Positions 15,643 to 22,653 of a stretch of DNA of 31,937 nucleotides are shown here, in pieces. Within the stretch, counting starts at the first letter, position 1. Each line of letters begins with the position of its first letter. The stretch is from assembly GCA_025928435.1 (NCBI GenBank), contig JAICJM010000020.1:1-31937 (forward strand), read 5' to 3'. This stretch comes from Thermoleophilia bacterium. GTDB lineage: Bacteria; Actinomycetota; Thermoleophilia; Gaiellales; JAICJC01. The position numbers were made by a program, and so were the translations under genes. The notes under the pieces are model-generated. The model was not told the DNA's origin and ran no database searches. It saw only the letters and a program-made list of their open reading frames with translations.

Positions 15643-16981
15643 GCACCGCCGCGACCGTCGGCTGGCGCGCCAGGTAGTCGGCCAGGATCCGCTCGGCGAC
15701 TCCGGCTGAGGGGACGAGCGGGTGGTGGGCGATGGCTTCGAGGGCGAGCGAGCGCGAGCCCTCGGCGGCCGCGCCGATGGTCAGGCGCTCGACCTCCTTG
15801 ACCCGCATGACGAGGTCGCGGGCCTCGGCGGGAAGCTCGCCGGCTGCGAGCGGGCGGACGCCGCCCGGGCCGACGACCGCCGGCACCTCGACCACGGCGT
15901 CGCGCGGAAGGAACGCCAGCGCCCCGCGGTTCAGAACATTCAGGATCAGCACCCGCTCCTCCGCCCCGGCGAGGGCCTCCATGACGGCGAGCGCCGCCGC
16001 CTCGTAGCCGCCGGCGGGCTGCTCGTCCTCGCCCTCGAGCGGCTCGTCGAGCTCCCCGGTGTGCGCCTCGCGCATGTAGCTGCGGTTGCGCGCGTGCACG
16101 GCCCGCCGCCACGCCCGCGCGGCGTCCCGGCCCGGCTCGGGCGCATCGGCGTAGAACGCGTCCTGGCCCTGGGCGAGCGCCTGTCCGCGGGTGGCGCCCT
16201 CGCGCCGGAAGCCCTCCATCGCCCGGTCGGGGTGCTCGAAGTAGACGAGATACTCGTTCGACACGGCGCCGAGCTCGCGCAGGCGCGGGATGCCGAAGAG
16301 GCCGGCCGCCGGCAGGCGCGCGAGCCGCTCGTCGTCCGCCAGCAGCTCCGTGAACACGTCGCGCCCCGCCCGCCGCGCACCGACGACCCAGCCCAGGTGG
16401 TTCAGGCCGGCGTAGTCGACTGCCAGCTCGCCCGGCGGCGCGCCAACCGCCATCGCCACCTCGCGCACGAGATGGTCGGGGGAGTCGCAGATGCCGACGA
16501 CGCGCTCCCCCAGGATCGGGGTCAGCGCCTCCGTGATCATGCCGGCGGGGTTCGTGAAGTTGATGAGCCAGGCGTCCGGCGCATGCCGGGCGATCGCGTG
16601 CGCGATCTCCCGCATCGGCCCCAGCGTGCGCAGGGCGAACGCGATCCCTCCCGGCCCGACGGTCTCCTGGCCGAGCACGCCGTGGGCCAGCGGCACCGCC
16701 TCGTCGACGATCCGCCCCTCGAGGCCGCCGACCCGGATGGCGCAGAGCACGAACGCCGCCCCGCGCACGGCGTCCGCCAGATCCGTCTCGTGCCGCCGCG
16801 GCAGCGAAACGCCTCCCTCGGCGTCGATGCCCGCGAGCACCGCTTCGATCGTCGCCAGCCGGGCCGGATCGCTGTCGTGCAGGACGACCTCGGTCACGCC
16901 CAGCCGCTCACGCGCCTCGAGCAGGGCGCGGTACGTCAGGGGCGTGCGGAACCCTCCCGCTCCGATGATCGTGACCCGCAT
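15626..16981 (-). CDS. GH4 family 6-phospho-beta-glucosidase-like enzyme
   Basis: This 451-residue GH4 protein uses NAD+ and a divalent metal in a redox-elimination mechanism. The NAD motif GAGGFRTPL is at 7-15; NFTNPAGMITEAL (141-153) and the metal ligands C165 in GICDSP and H195 in GLNHLGW are intact. RVGGLEGRIVDEAVPLAHG is typical of the 6-phospho-beta-glucosidase branch, rather than alpha-galactosidase. However, no PTS gene is visible to make phosphorylated disaccharides, so an unphosphorylated or differently phosphorylated substrate remains possible. Its ATG is 8 bp after a TAGCGT hexamer. It is divergent from the nucleoside hydrolase and overlaps ribokinase tail to tail. Confidence 0.9.
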   Translation of the reverse strand: MRVTIIGAGGFRTPLTYRALLEARERLGVTEVVLHDSDPARLATIEAVLAGIDAEGGVSLPRRHETDLADAVRGAAFVLCAIRVGGLEGRIVDEAVPLAHGVLGQETVGPGGIAFALRTLGPMREIAHAIARHAPDAWLINFTNPAGMITEALTPILGERVVGICDSPDHLVREVAMAVGAPPGELAVDYAGLNHLGWVVGARRAGRDVFTELLADDERLARLPAAGLFGIPRLRELGAVSNEYLVYFEHPDRAMEGFRREGATRGQALAQGQDAFYADAPEPGRDAARAWRRAVHARNRSYMREAHTGELDEPLEGEDEQPAGGYEAAALAVMEALAGAEERVLILNVLNRGALAFLPRDAVVEVPAVVGPGGVRPLAAGELPAEARDLVMRVKEVERLTIGAAAEGSRSLALEAIAHHPLVPSAGVAERILADYLARQPTVAAVLSRSP

Positions 16982-16989
16982 CCGGCGGC

Positions 16990-16995
16990 ACGCTA
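16990..16995 (-). promoter_or_regulatory. -10-like TAGCGT upstream of the GH4 gene
   Basis: The TANNNT hexamer lies 8 bp before the ATG at 16981, leaving no room for a ribosome-binding site and suggesting a leaderless transcript. Confidence 0.4.
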
Positions 16996-17009
16996 GCCAA
17001 TCGCCGCGG

Positions 17010-17015
17010 CATACT
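17010..17015 (+). promoter_or_regulatory. -10-like CATACT upstream of the nucleoside hydrolase
   Basis: The hexamer is 10 bp before the ATG at 17026. The same CATACT is found before the genes starting at 20094 and tRNA-Ser (31911-31916). Confidence 0.45.
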
Positions 17016-17025
17016 GAGCCCGCCG

Positions 17026-17940
17026 ATGCCGGTGCCCATCCTCATCGACTGCGACCCCGGCCACGACGACGCCATCGCGATCATGCTCGCGCTCGCGAGC
17101 CCCGAGGTGGAGCTGCAGGCGGTCACCACCGTCTCGGGCAACGCGCCGCTCCGTCACACCGTCGCGAACGCCATCCGCGTCCTCGACCACCTCGGGCGGG
17201 CGGACATCCCCGTCGCCGCCGGCGCCGACCGCCCGCTGGTGCAGGACCCGTTCACCCCGGGCGACGTGCACGGCCCGACGGGGCTCGACGGGCCCGACCT
17301 GCCCCCGCCGTCACGCGAGCCGGTCGCCGCGCACGCCATCGATCTGATCGCCGAGCACGTCGAGGCCTCACCCGAGCCCTTGACCCTCGTGCCCACCGGG
17401 CCGCTGACCAACATCGCGCTCTTCGCCGCCCGCTATCCGGAGCTGACCGACCGCGTCGGTCGCGTCGTCCTGATGGGCGGCGCCGCCGGGTTCGGGAACG
17501 TGACCCCGAACGCCGAGTTCAACATCTGGGCCGACCCCGACGCCGCCCGGCGGACGTTCACGAGCGGCATGGACGTGACCATGGTCGGCCTGGACGTGAC
17601 CCACCGGGCCCTGCTCGAGCCGGCCCACTGCGAGCGGCTGATGACGGCCGGGCGGGCCGGGAAGCTGACGGCCGAGCTGGTCTCCTACTACGGCCGCTCG
17701 CACGTCGGCTGGGCCGGGAGCCCGATCCACGACGCGGTGGCCGTCGCGCACGTGATCGATCCGACGCTCCTGACCCTGACGGAGTGCCATGTCGACGTCG
17801 ACTGCGGCCCCGTCGGCCGCGGGCGCACGGTCTGCGACCTGCACGGGACGTCGGGCCTCCCCGCCAACGGCCGGGTGGCGACGGACATCCGGCCCGCCTT
17901 CGGCGACTGGCTCAGCGGCCGGATCGCGACGCTCGGCTGA
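17026..17940 (+). CDS. Inosine-uridine preferring nucleoside hydrolase
   Basis: This 304-residue enzyme cleaves the N-glycosidic bond of nucleosides, giving base and ribose. The calcium-binding signature DCDPGHDD has the canonical D10, D14 and D15. VPTGPLTNIALF, GNVTPNAEFNIWADPDAA and the C-terminal SPIHDAVAVAH with the active-site His-Asp are all present, and length is standard (about 310). No signal peptide is seen, so it works in the cytoplasm in nucleoside salvage. The ribokinase two genes away could use the ribose. It faces a PIG-L gene tail to tail with a 3-bp gap. Confidence 0.93.
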   Translation: MPVPILIDCDPGHDDAIAIMLALASPEVELQAVTTVSGNAPLRHTVANAIRVLDHLGRADIPVAAGADRPLVQDPFTPGDVHGPTGLDGPDLPPPSREPVAAHAIDLIAEHVEASPEPLTLVPTGPLTNIALFAARYPELTDRVGRVVLMGGAAGFGNVTPNAEFNIWADPDAARRTFTSGMDVTMVGLDVTHRALLEPAHCERLMTAGRAGKLTAELVSYYGRSHVGWAGSPIHDAVAVAHVIDPTLLTLTECHVDVDCGPVGRGRTVCDLHGTSGLPANGRVATDIRPAFGDWLSGRIATLG

Positions 17941-17943
17941 CGT

Positions 17944-18690
17944 CTACGCGGCGGCGAGGTCGTAGAAGACCTCGACCGCGCGCTTCTCCGGGTCGGCGGA
18001 GCCCTTCCCGTCCACCTGCCAGTTCGGCTCCTCCGCCTCGATGTTCTCGAACTGCGTCACGTAGCCGCGCATCGCCTCGAGCTTGCGGCCCGACTCCTCG
18101 TCGGTCAGGCGGACGATCCGCGGGCGGGGCAACCGGTCGCCGACGAGGTGGCCGATCGACGCCCGCCACTGTTCGTCGGCCTCGGGCCGGCCGTCCGGCC
18201 GCACGAACGTCGGCCAGCCCTCGCGGGTCGAGTAGCAGTAGTCGGTGTAGACCGTGACCGGGACGCCCCGCTCCCGCAGCAGCGCGCCGGCGTCGCGGAC
18301 GAGCGCGTGATCGGGGTGGCCGATCCCGCCGGGGGAGTAGACGTGGCGGACGGCGGGCACGCGCTCGGCCAGCGCCCGTACGATCGCGTCCGCCGGCACG
18401 GGCTCGTCCCGGTACTGGCCGTCCAGCAGGTCGAGGTGGACGGCCGCCCGTCCGAGCGACGCCAGCACGGCCGCGTCCTCCGACCGGCGATCGCGGACGT
18501 GGGCCGCAGAGTCGGTGATGCCGCACTGCACGTCCCACCATCCCGGCGCGCCCTCCGGGATCCCGGCGAACACGGTCGCCACGAGCACGTCGTCCTCGCG
18601 CGCGAGCAGCGAGAAGCAGCTCCAGACGGCGTCGTCCAGGTGCGGCGAGAGGATCACGACCGGGGCCGCTGGTTCGACGTGGGGCTCCAC
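17944..18690 (-). CDS. PIG-L family (GlcNAc-type) deacetylase
   Basis: This 248-residue zinc-dependent deacetylase of the LmbE/PIG-L family has the metal motif SPHLDDAVWS with H17 and D19/D20 near the N-terminus and the second motif GIGHPDHALVRDAG. Family members remove acetyl groups from GlcNAc-containing small molecules such as mycothiol precursors or GlcNAc-inositol. The start is GTG at 18690, six bases after a TACGAT hexamer; twelve further upstream codons would put the -10 inside the gene. It is divergent from the GH10 gene. The substrate is unknown; catabolism of N-acetyl sugars would fit the locus. Confidence 0.88.
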   Translation of the reverse strand: MEPHVEPAAPVVILSPHLDDAVWSCFSLLAREDDVLVATVFAGIPEGAPGWWDVQCGITDSAAHVRDRRSEDAAVLASLGRAAVHLDLLDGQYRDEPVPADAIVRALAERVPAVRHVYSPGGIGHPDHALVRDAGALLRERGVPVTVYTDYCYSTREGWPTFVRPDGRPEADEQWRASIGHLVGDRLPRPRIVRLTDEESGRKLEAMRGYVTQFENIEAEEPNWQVDGKGSADPEKRAVEVFYDLAAA

Positions 18691-18696
18691 TCCCCG

Positions 18697-18702
18697 ATCG
18701 TA
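18697..18702 (-). promoter_or_regulatory. -10-like TACGAT, 6 bp before a GTG start
   Basis: On the minus strand TACGAT-N6-GTG precedes the PIG-L gene. The same arrangement is repeated exactly before the phosphoesterase at 26406. This supports a leaderless mRNA and the chosen start. Confidence 0.5.
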
Positions 18703-18800
18703 GGCCGTTTTCCATCGAGGCGCCATGGGTTACCCTCCCCCCGGCAGGGTTCAAAACGCGAGGCCGCCCGCCCGGTTTCACGCGGGGCGCCCGCGAACCA

Positions 18801-18807
18801 GGAGGGG
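18801..18807 (+). promoter_or_regulatory. Strong ribosome-binding site of the GH10 gene
   Basis: GGAGGGG is spaced 8 nt from the ATG at 18816. This gene, unlike several neighbours, has a clear leader; a possible -10, TACCCT, lies about 75 bp upstream. Confidence 0.6.
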
Positions 18808-18815
18808 GAAGCAGT

Positions 18816-20024
18816 ATGAGCAGCGTCAGTGGTGGGACGACTCGCCGTCGGCTGTTGGAGGGCGCGGCCGGAGTCGCGGCCGCGGGGGTCCTGTCCGGCA
18901 CGGGGCCGGCGCTCGCAGAGGCGGCGGCCAAGGAGCACCACCATCACCGCCCGCTCTGGCAGATCGCCCAGAAGCGCGGCATCGTGTACGGCGGGTCGAT
19001 CTCGACCTGGATGTACGCGGACGACCCGGACTACAAGGCCCTGTTCCGCCGCCAGGTGGGCATGCTGTGGCCGGAGGACGACTTCCTCTGGTACCACCTG
19101 CGGCCGTCGCCGACCTCCGGGCTCGACTTCACCTACCCCGACATGATCGTCGAGTTCGCCGAGCGCAACGGGCAGCTCGTGATCGGCGCCCCGGGCCTGG
19201 TGTGGGACGACGGCTTCGGGCCCGGCTGGACCGACGACGACCTGTGGGGCATGTCCCACAAGCGGGCGAGCCACGTGCTCTACTCGACGGTGCGGGCGAT
19301 GGTGCGCCGCTACCGCGGCCGGGTCGTCGCCTGGATCGTCTGCAACGAGGTCACCGACCCCGAGGGCACGCACGGGCTGCGCACCGACGTGCCCTGGTAC
19401 AACACGATCGGCCCGGGCTACGTCGCCGAAGCCTTCCACCAGGCGCACGAGCAGGATCCGCACGCGCTGCTGATGCTGAACGAGTTCGGGTTCGACACGG
19501 TCAACCAGTACGGCGACCAGCCCGTGCCGCGGCAGCGGGCGACGCTCGAGGTGATCGACAACCTGCTGAAGCACGACGTGCCCCTGCACGGCATGGGCAT
19601 CCAGGCCCACCTGCTCGCGACCGACTTCAAGCACCGGTTCCACCGGCGCGAGTTCCGCCACTTCCTGCGCGAGCTCGCCCACCGCGGCCTCAAGATCATC
19701 ATCACCGAGATGGACGTGCTCGACGACGGGCTCCCGCCCGCCATCGGCCCGCGCGACCGCGGCGTGGCGGAGGTGTACAAGCGCTACCTCGACACCGTGC
19801 TCGAGGACGAGGCGGTCATCTCGGTCGTCCAGTACGGCCTCTCCGACCGCTGGACGGAGGAGAACGACGACGATCCCCGGCCCGACGGCGTCTCGCGCCG
19901 GCCGTGCCCGTGGGATGAGAACCTCAAGAAGAAGCCGGCCTACTACGCGATCAAGAACGCACTCGAGGGCGCGCCGCACCGGCACGCCTACTGGGTGCCG
20001 CCGAAGGCCCGGCACCACCACTAG
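18816..20024 (+). CDS. Tat-exported GH10 family protein (endo-1,4-beta-xylanase-like)
   Basis: This 402-residue protein has a twin-arginine signal: TTRRRLLEG (about 8-16), a hydrophobic run, and a likely cut near ALAEA at 32-36. The GH10 catalytic residues are clear: acid/base E178 in AWIVCNEV and nucleophile E298 in IIITEMDV, with GIQAHL (261-266) before the nucleophile strand. Other conserved GH10 substrate-site residues differ: the usual ENxMKW region reads PEDDFLWYHLRP and the usual GHxLVWH reads GAPGLVWDD. It may therefore act on an atypical xylan-like or other beta-glycan. Histidine clusters follow the signal (41-44) and end the protein (400-402). It would supply external sugars for the ABC system. 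Confidence 0.85.
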   Translation: MSSVSGGTTRRRLLEGAAGVAAAGVLSGTGPALAEAAAKEHHHHRPLWQIAQKRGIVYGGSISTWMYADDPDYKALFRRQVGMLWPEDDFLWYHLRPSPTSGLDFTYPDMIVEFAERNGQLVIGAPGLVWDDGFGPGWTDDDLWGMSHKRASHVLYSTVRAMVRRYRGRVVAWIVCNEVTDPEGTHGLRTDVPWYNTIGPGYVAEAFHQAHEQDPHALLMLNEFGFDTVNQYGDQPVPRQRATLEVIDNLLKHDVPLHGMGIQAHLLATDFKHRFHRREFRHFLRELAHRGLKIIITEMDVLDDGLPPAIGPRDRGVAEVYKRYLDTVLEDEAVISVVQYGLSDRWTEENDDDPRPDGVSRRPCPWDENLKKKPAYYAIKNALEGAPHRHAYWVPPKARHHH

Positions 20025-20031
20025 CCGACGT

Positions 20032-20066
20032 GGGGAGAGTCCCCGCCCCCGGCGGGGACTGTCCCC
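20032..20066. repeat. Paired palindrome, copy 2 (before the MBL-fold gene)
   Basis: GGGGAGAGTCCCC (20032-20044) and GGGGACTGTCCCC (20054-20066) are separated by GCCCCCGGC. The second 13-mer is the exact reverse complement of the first 13-mer at 12390. The pair begins 8 bp after the GH10 stop codon. Confidence 0.75.
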
Positions 20067-20079
20067 GTGGCTGCCCCGA

Positions 20080-20085
20080 CATACT
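20080..20085 (+). promoter_or_regulatory. -10-like CATACT upstream of the MBL-fold gene
   Basis: The hexamer is 8 bp before the ATG at 20094 and favours this start over the in-frame GTG at 20067, which would put the -10 inside the gene. Confidence 0.45.
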
Positions 20086-20093
20086 TCCGCTCG

Positions 20094-21056
20094 ATGCCGG
20101 AGCCGACGCTGACCGAGGTCGAGCCGGGCCTCGTCCAGGTGACGATGCCGCTGCCGTGGGCGCTCGACCATGTGCACTGCTACGCGCTGGCCGCGCCCGA
20201 CGGGTGGACGCTGGTCGACGCCGGGCTCGGGACGCGCCAGACGCTGGCATGGTGGGAGGACGTGCTCGACGCGCTGGGCTCACCGGCCGTGACCCGGCTC
20301 GTGCTCACGCACTACCACCCCGACCACCTCGGAGCCAGCGCCGGGCTGGCGCGGCTGACCGGCGCGACCGCGATCGTCCAGGGGCGGCTCGACCGCGCCC
20401 TCTCCGTCGCCGGGTGGGAGCAGGGCGACGACGAGGAGTTCGAGTGCTACCTGCGCGAGCACGGCATGCCGTCCGAGCTTGCGGCGGCGTCGACGCGGGC
20501 AGAGGTCGGCACCGCCGTGGAGCTCGCCGTGCCGACCCGGCTCGTGGACGAGGGCGACGTCGTCGAGGCAGGCGGCCGTGGATGGCGGGTGCTGCACCTG
20601 CCCGGCCACGCGGACGGCCACATCGCCCTCCACGACGAGGACGGCGGCCGGCTGCTCGGCGGCGACGTGCTGCTCGACGAGATCACCCCCAACGTCGGCC
20701 GGTGGCCGGACACGGCGCCGGATCCGCTCGGCCGCTACCTCGCGACCCTGCGCCGGGTGGCGGGCCTGGCTCCGGCGGTGGTGTATCCGGGCCACGGTCC
20801 AGTGATCCGGGCCGCTGCCGACCGGGCGGCGGAGATCGCGGGGCACCACGACGAACGCCTCGACGTCGCCGCCGCCGCCCTCGCCGAGGGGGCCGAGTCC
20901 GCGTTCGACGCCGCCCAGGTCATCTGGCGCAACGAGCCGCTGGGATTCCACGAGCAGCGCTTCGCGCTCGTCGAGGCGATCTCACATCTCGAGCGGCTGG
21001 CCGCGGTCGGCCGAGCCGTGGAGCACCGGCCCGCGCGGTGGCGGGCGACTGGCTAG
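20094..21056 (+). CDS. Metallo-beta-lactamase-fold hydrolase
   Basis: This 320-residue protein has the binuclear-metal motif LTHYHPDHLG with H73, H75, D77 and H78, then LPGHADGHIALHDED, a bridging Asp in LLGGDVLLDE, and VYPGHGPVI. There is also a C-terminal helical extension of about 80 residues beyond the fold (HHDERLDVAAAALAEG and following), typical of the glyoxalase II-like and LACTB2-like branch. It is cytoplasmic. It may be a thioesterase, lactonase or nuclease; the sequence does not decide. It shares its CTAG stop with the convergent Fic gene (2-bp overlap). The start follows a -10-like hexamer by 8 bp. Confidence 0.88.
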   Translation: MPEPTLTEVEPGLVQVTMPLPWALDHVHCYALAAPDGWTLVDAGLGTRQTLAWWEDVLDALGSPAVTRLVLTHYHPDHLGASAGLARLTGATAIVQGRLDRALSVAGWEQGDDEEFECYLREHGMPSELAAASTRAEVGTAVELAVPTRLVDEGDVVEAGGRGWRVLHLPGHADGHIALHDEDGGRLLGGDVLLDEITPNVGRWPDTAPDPLGRYLATLRRVAGLAPAVVYPGHGPVIRAAADRAAEIAGHHDERLDVAAAALAEGAESAFDAAQVIWRNEPLGFHEQRFALVEAISHLERLAAVGRAVEHRPARWRATG

Positions 21057-22552
21057 CGGCCCGTCGTTGTACGACTGGGGAGCAGCAGCCGCTGCCCCGG
21101 TTGATCACCCTCGTGTGGATCCAGAAGCGCGTTGGTTCTCGTCAGCACATCCGTCGCCGTCGGGATTGATGACCAGTCCATCTCAGCGACGTACCGCTGC
21201 GCGAAGCCGAGAACGCGCCCTAACGGCACCGGGTTCTGGTTCCGTGTGAACGCCCGTAGAGCATCCAGGTAGTTCTCGCGGTACCCCGTCGGAATAATCA
21301 TGCGTGCCTGGTCTGCCGCCGTCAGTTGGGCGTTCATCATGATCCGTGCAACCCGACCATTGCCATCGTCGAATGGATGCACCTCGCTGACAAGAACCAT
21401 CATGAAGACGGCACGAGCAAAGGGATCGTCTAGTCCGCGCGCGCGAGAAAAACCCTCGACGAGGGTACCCTCGACCATCGCGGGAGCGACGAACACCGTG
21501 CCACCAGCCCGGTTTTCCTGATCCTTGAATTCACCCGGGCGCATCCGCGGCCTCCCGGCCATCAGGATCGCGTGCCGCTCACGCAATAGCCGGACCAACT
21601 CATCGGCGTCTGCGGGGATCCGCCGCATCTCCGCCTGGTCGGACACGATCTGGTACGTACCAGCGATGTCGTGCGCATCTTCCGGCCGGCTCGCCGGGAT
21701 CTGCCCTTGCAACGCGATGCGCGCGGCCTCCTCGATGGTGAACTCGGTGCCTTCGATGAAATTCGAGAAATAGGCCTCGAAGAAGGGTAGGAACCGTGCG
21801 TGCGGATCCTCCAGGGAGTACGGGCGATACTCCGGCGCTATCCCGGAGAGATGGTGGGCGAGCGCCTCGAACAGCAGAACTCGGTCAGGGTCGAACGGCG
21901 CGCCGGCCTGACGGCGACGGAGGACTGAGGTTCGCGCGTTGACCCGTCGAGTGCCGAGCGTGGCTCCAACGAGCGCCTCGAGTCGCTCGAACTCGCGTTC
22001 CAGGCCGAGCTCCGGTGCGATCCGGCGGGCTTGTTCGCGATAGGCGTGCAGTCGCGCCTCTCCCTGGGTCCGCACGATTCGGTCGAGCCACAGCTCGGCC
22101 TCTTCGGCCGACAACGTTCGAGCCAGGCCTTTCCGCGCACGCGACGGCCGGAGGTTTTCAAGTAGCGCTCGCGGCGTGGAACTCATCCACAGCCCTTCAG
22201 CCAGCGGAATGTCACTCGCGTGGTGCCCACGGCCACGGCGGGGTCGCACAGTCACACCGGGCAGCCGCAAGTCGCGCGACCGCGTCGGGTGTTCGATGAA
22301 TAGCTGTCCCTGCTGGGGCATCCCACCGACATACGCAGATCGATCCGCGATCACGGCGTCCTGGACGAGGTGGCCGACGATGCGAGGTAGATTGCGCTGC
22401 ACGACCCGTTCCGCTGGCTCGTCGGTGCGCGTCGTGTACACCCCAGGGCCAAGCGGCGTGAGTTGACCTCGCCGAACCGCGCGCGATACCGCGTCCTTCT
22501 GCCGCGTGGTGGAGAAGACCAACTCGTCGTTATCTCGCAGATCTTCGAGCAT
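21053..22552 (-). CDS. Fic domain protein with AbiEi-like N-terminal region
   Basis: This 499-residue protein has a complete Fic core HPFDDGNGRVAR (392-403), which transfers AMP or a similar group from a nucleotide onto target proteins. An upstream inhibitory helix motif S263-x3-E267-G268 (SNFIEG) makes it a class II, self-inhibited Fic enzyme. The first about 70 residues (KDAVSRAVRRGQLTPLGPGV and the following RSAY segment) resemble the winged-helix AbiEi antitoxin region of type IV toxin-antitoxin systems; this part is a weaker call. Base composition is visibly less GC-rich than the neighbours and the promoter is AT-rich, which suggests transfer. No separate antitoxin gene is adjacent. The start follows a CATAAT box by 8 bp. 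Confidence 0.88.
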   Translation of the reverse strand: MLEDLRDNDELVFSTTRQKDAVSRAVRRGQLTPLGPGVYTTRTDEPAERVVQRNLPRIVGHLVQDAVIADRSAYVGGMPQQGQLFIEHPTRSRDLRLPGVTVRPRRGRGHHASDIPLAEGLWMSSTPRALLENLRPSRARKGLARTLSAEEAELWLDRIVRTQGEARLHAYREQARRIAPELGLEREFERLEALVGATLGTRRVNARTSVLRRRQAGAPFDPDRVLLFEALAHHLSGIAPEYRPYSLEDPHARFLPFFEAYFSNFIEGTEFTIEEAARIALQGQIPASRPEDAHDIAGTYQIVSDQAEMRRIPADADELVRLLRERHAILMAGRPRMRPGEFKDQENRAGGTVFVAPAMVEGTLVEGFSRARGLDDPFARAVFMMVLVSEVHPFDDGNGRVARIMMNAQLTAADQARMIIPTGYRENYLDALRAFTRNQNPVPLGRVLGFAQRYVAEMDWSSIPTATDVLTRTNALLDPHEGDQPGQRLLLPSRTTTGR

Positions 22553-22560
22553 TCTGCGAA

Positions 22561-22566
22561 ATTATG
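22561..22566 (-). promoter_or_regulatory. -10-like CATAAT of the Fic gene
   Basis: CATAAT on the minus strand is 8 bp before the ATG at 22552. It overlaps the first of two direct repeats, so a protein bound there would block the promoter. Confidence 0.5.
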
Positions 22567-22604
22567 TCAGATAAACCGCCCCCATGCGAAAAACTGACCG
22601 ATAA
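22565..22604. promoter_or_regulatory. Direct-repeat operator candidate before the Fic gene
   Basis: TGTCAGATAA (22565-22574) and TGACCGATAA (22595-22604) match at 8 of 10 positions and start exactly 30 bp apart, about three helical turns. They overlap the -10. Self-regulation by the AbiEi-like N-terminus is an inference. Confidence 0.45.
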
Positions 22605-22653
22605 GATCCCACGGGCCGTCGGTAGGCCAGCGAGACCTCGGGCCGACGAATGA

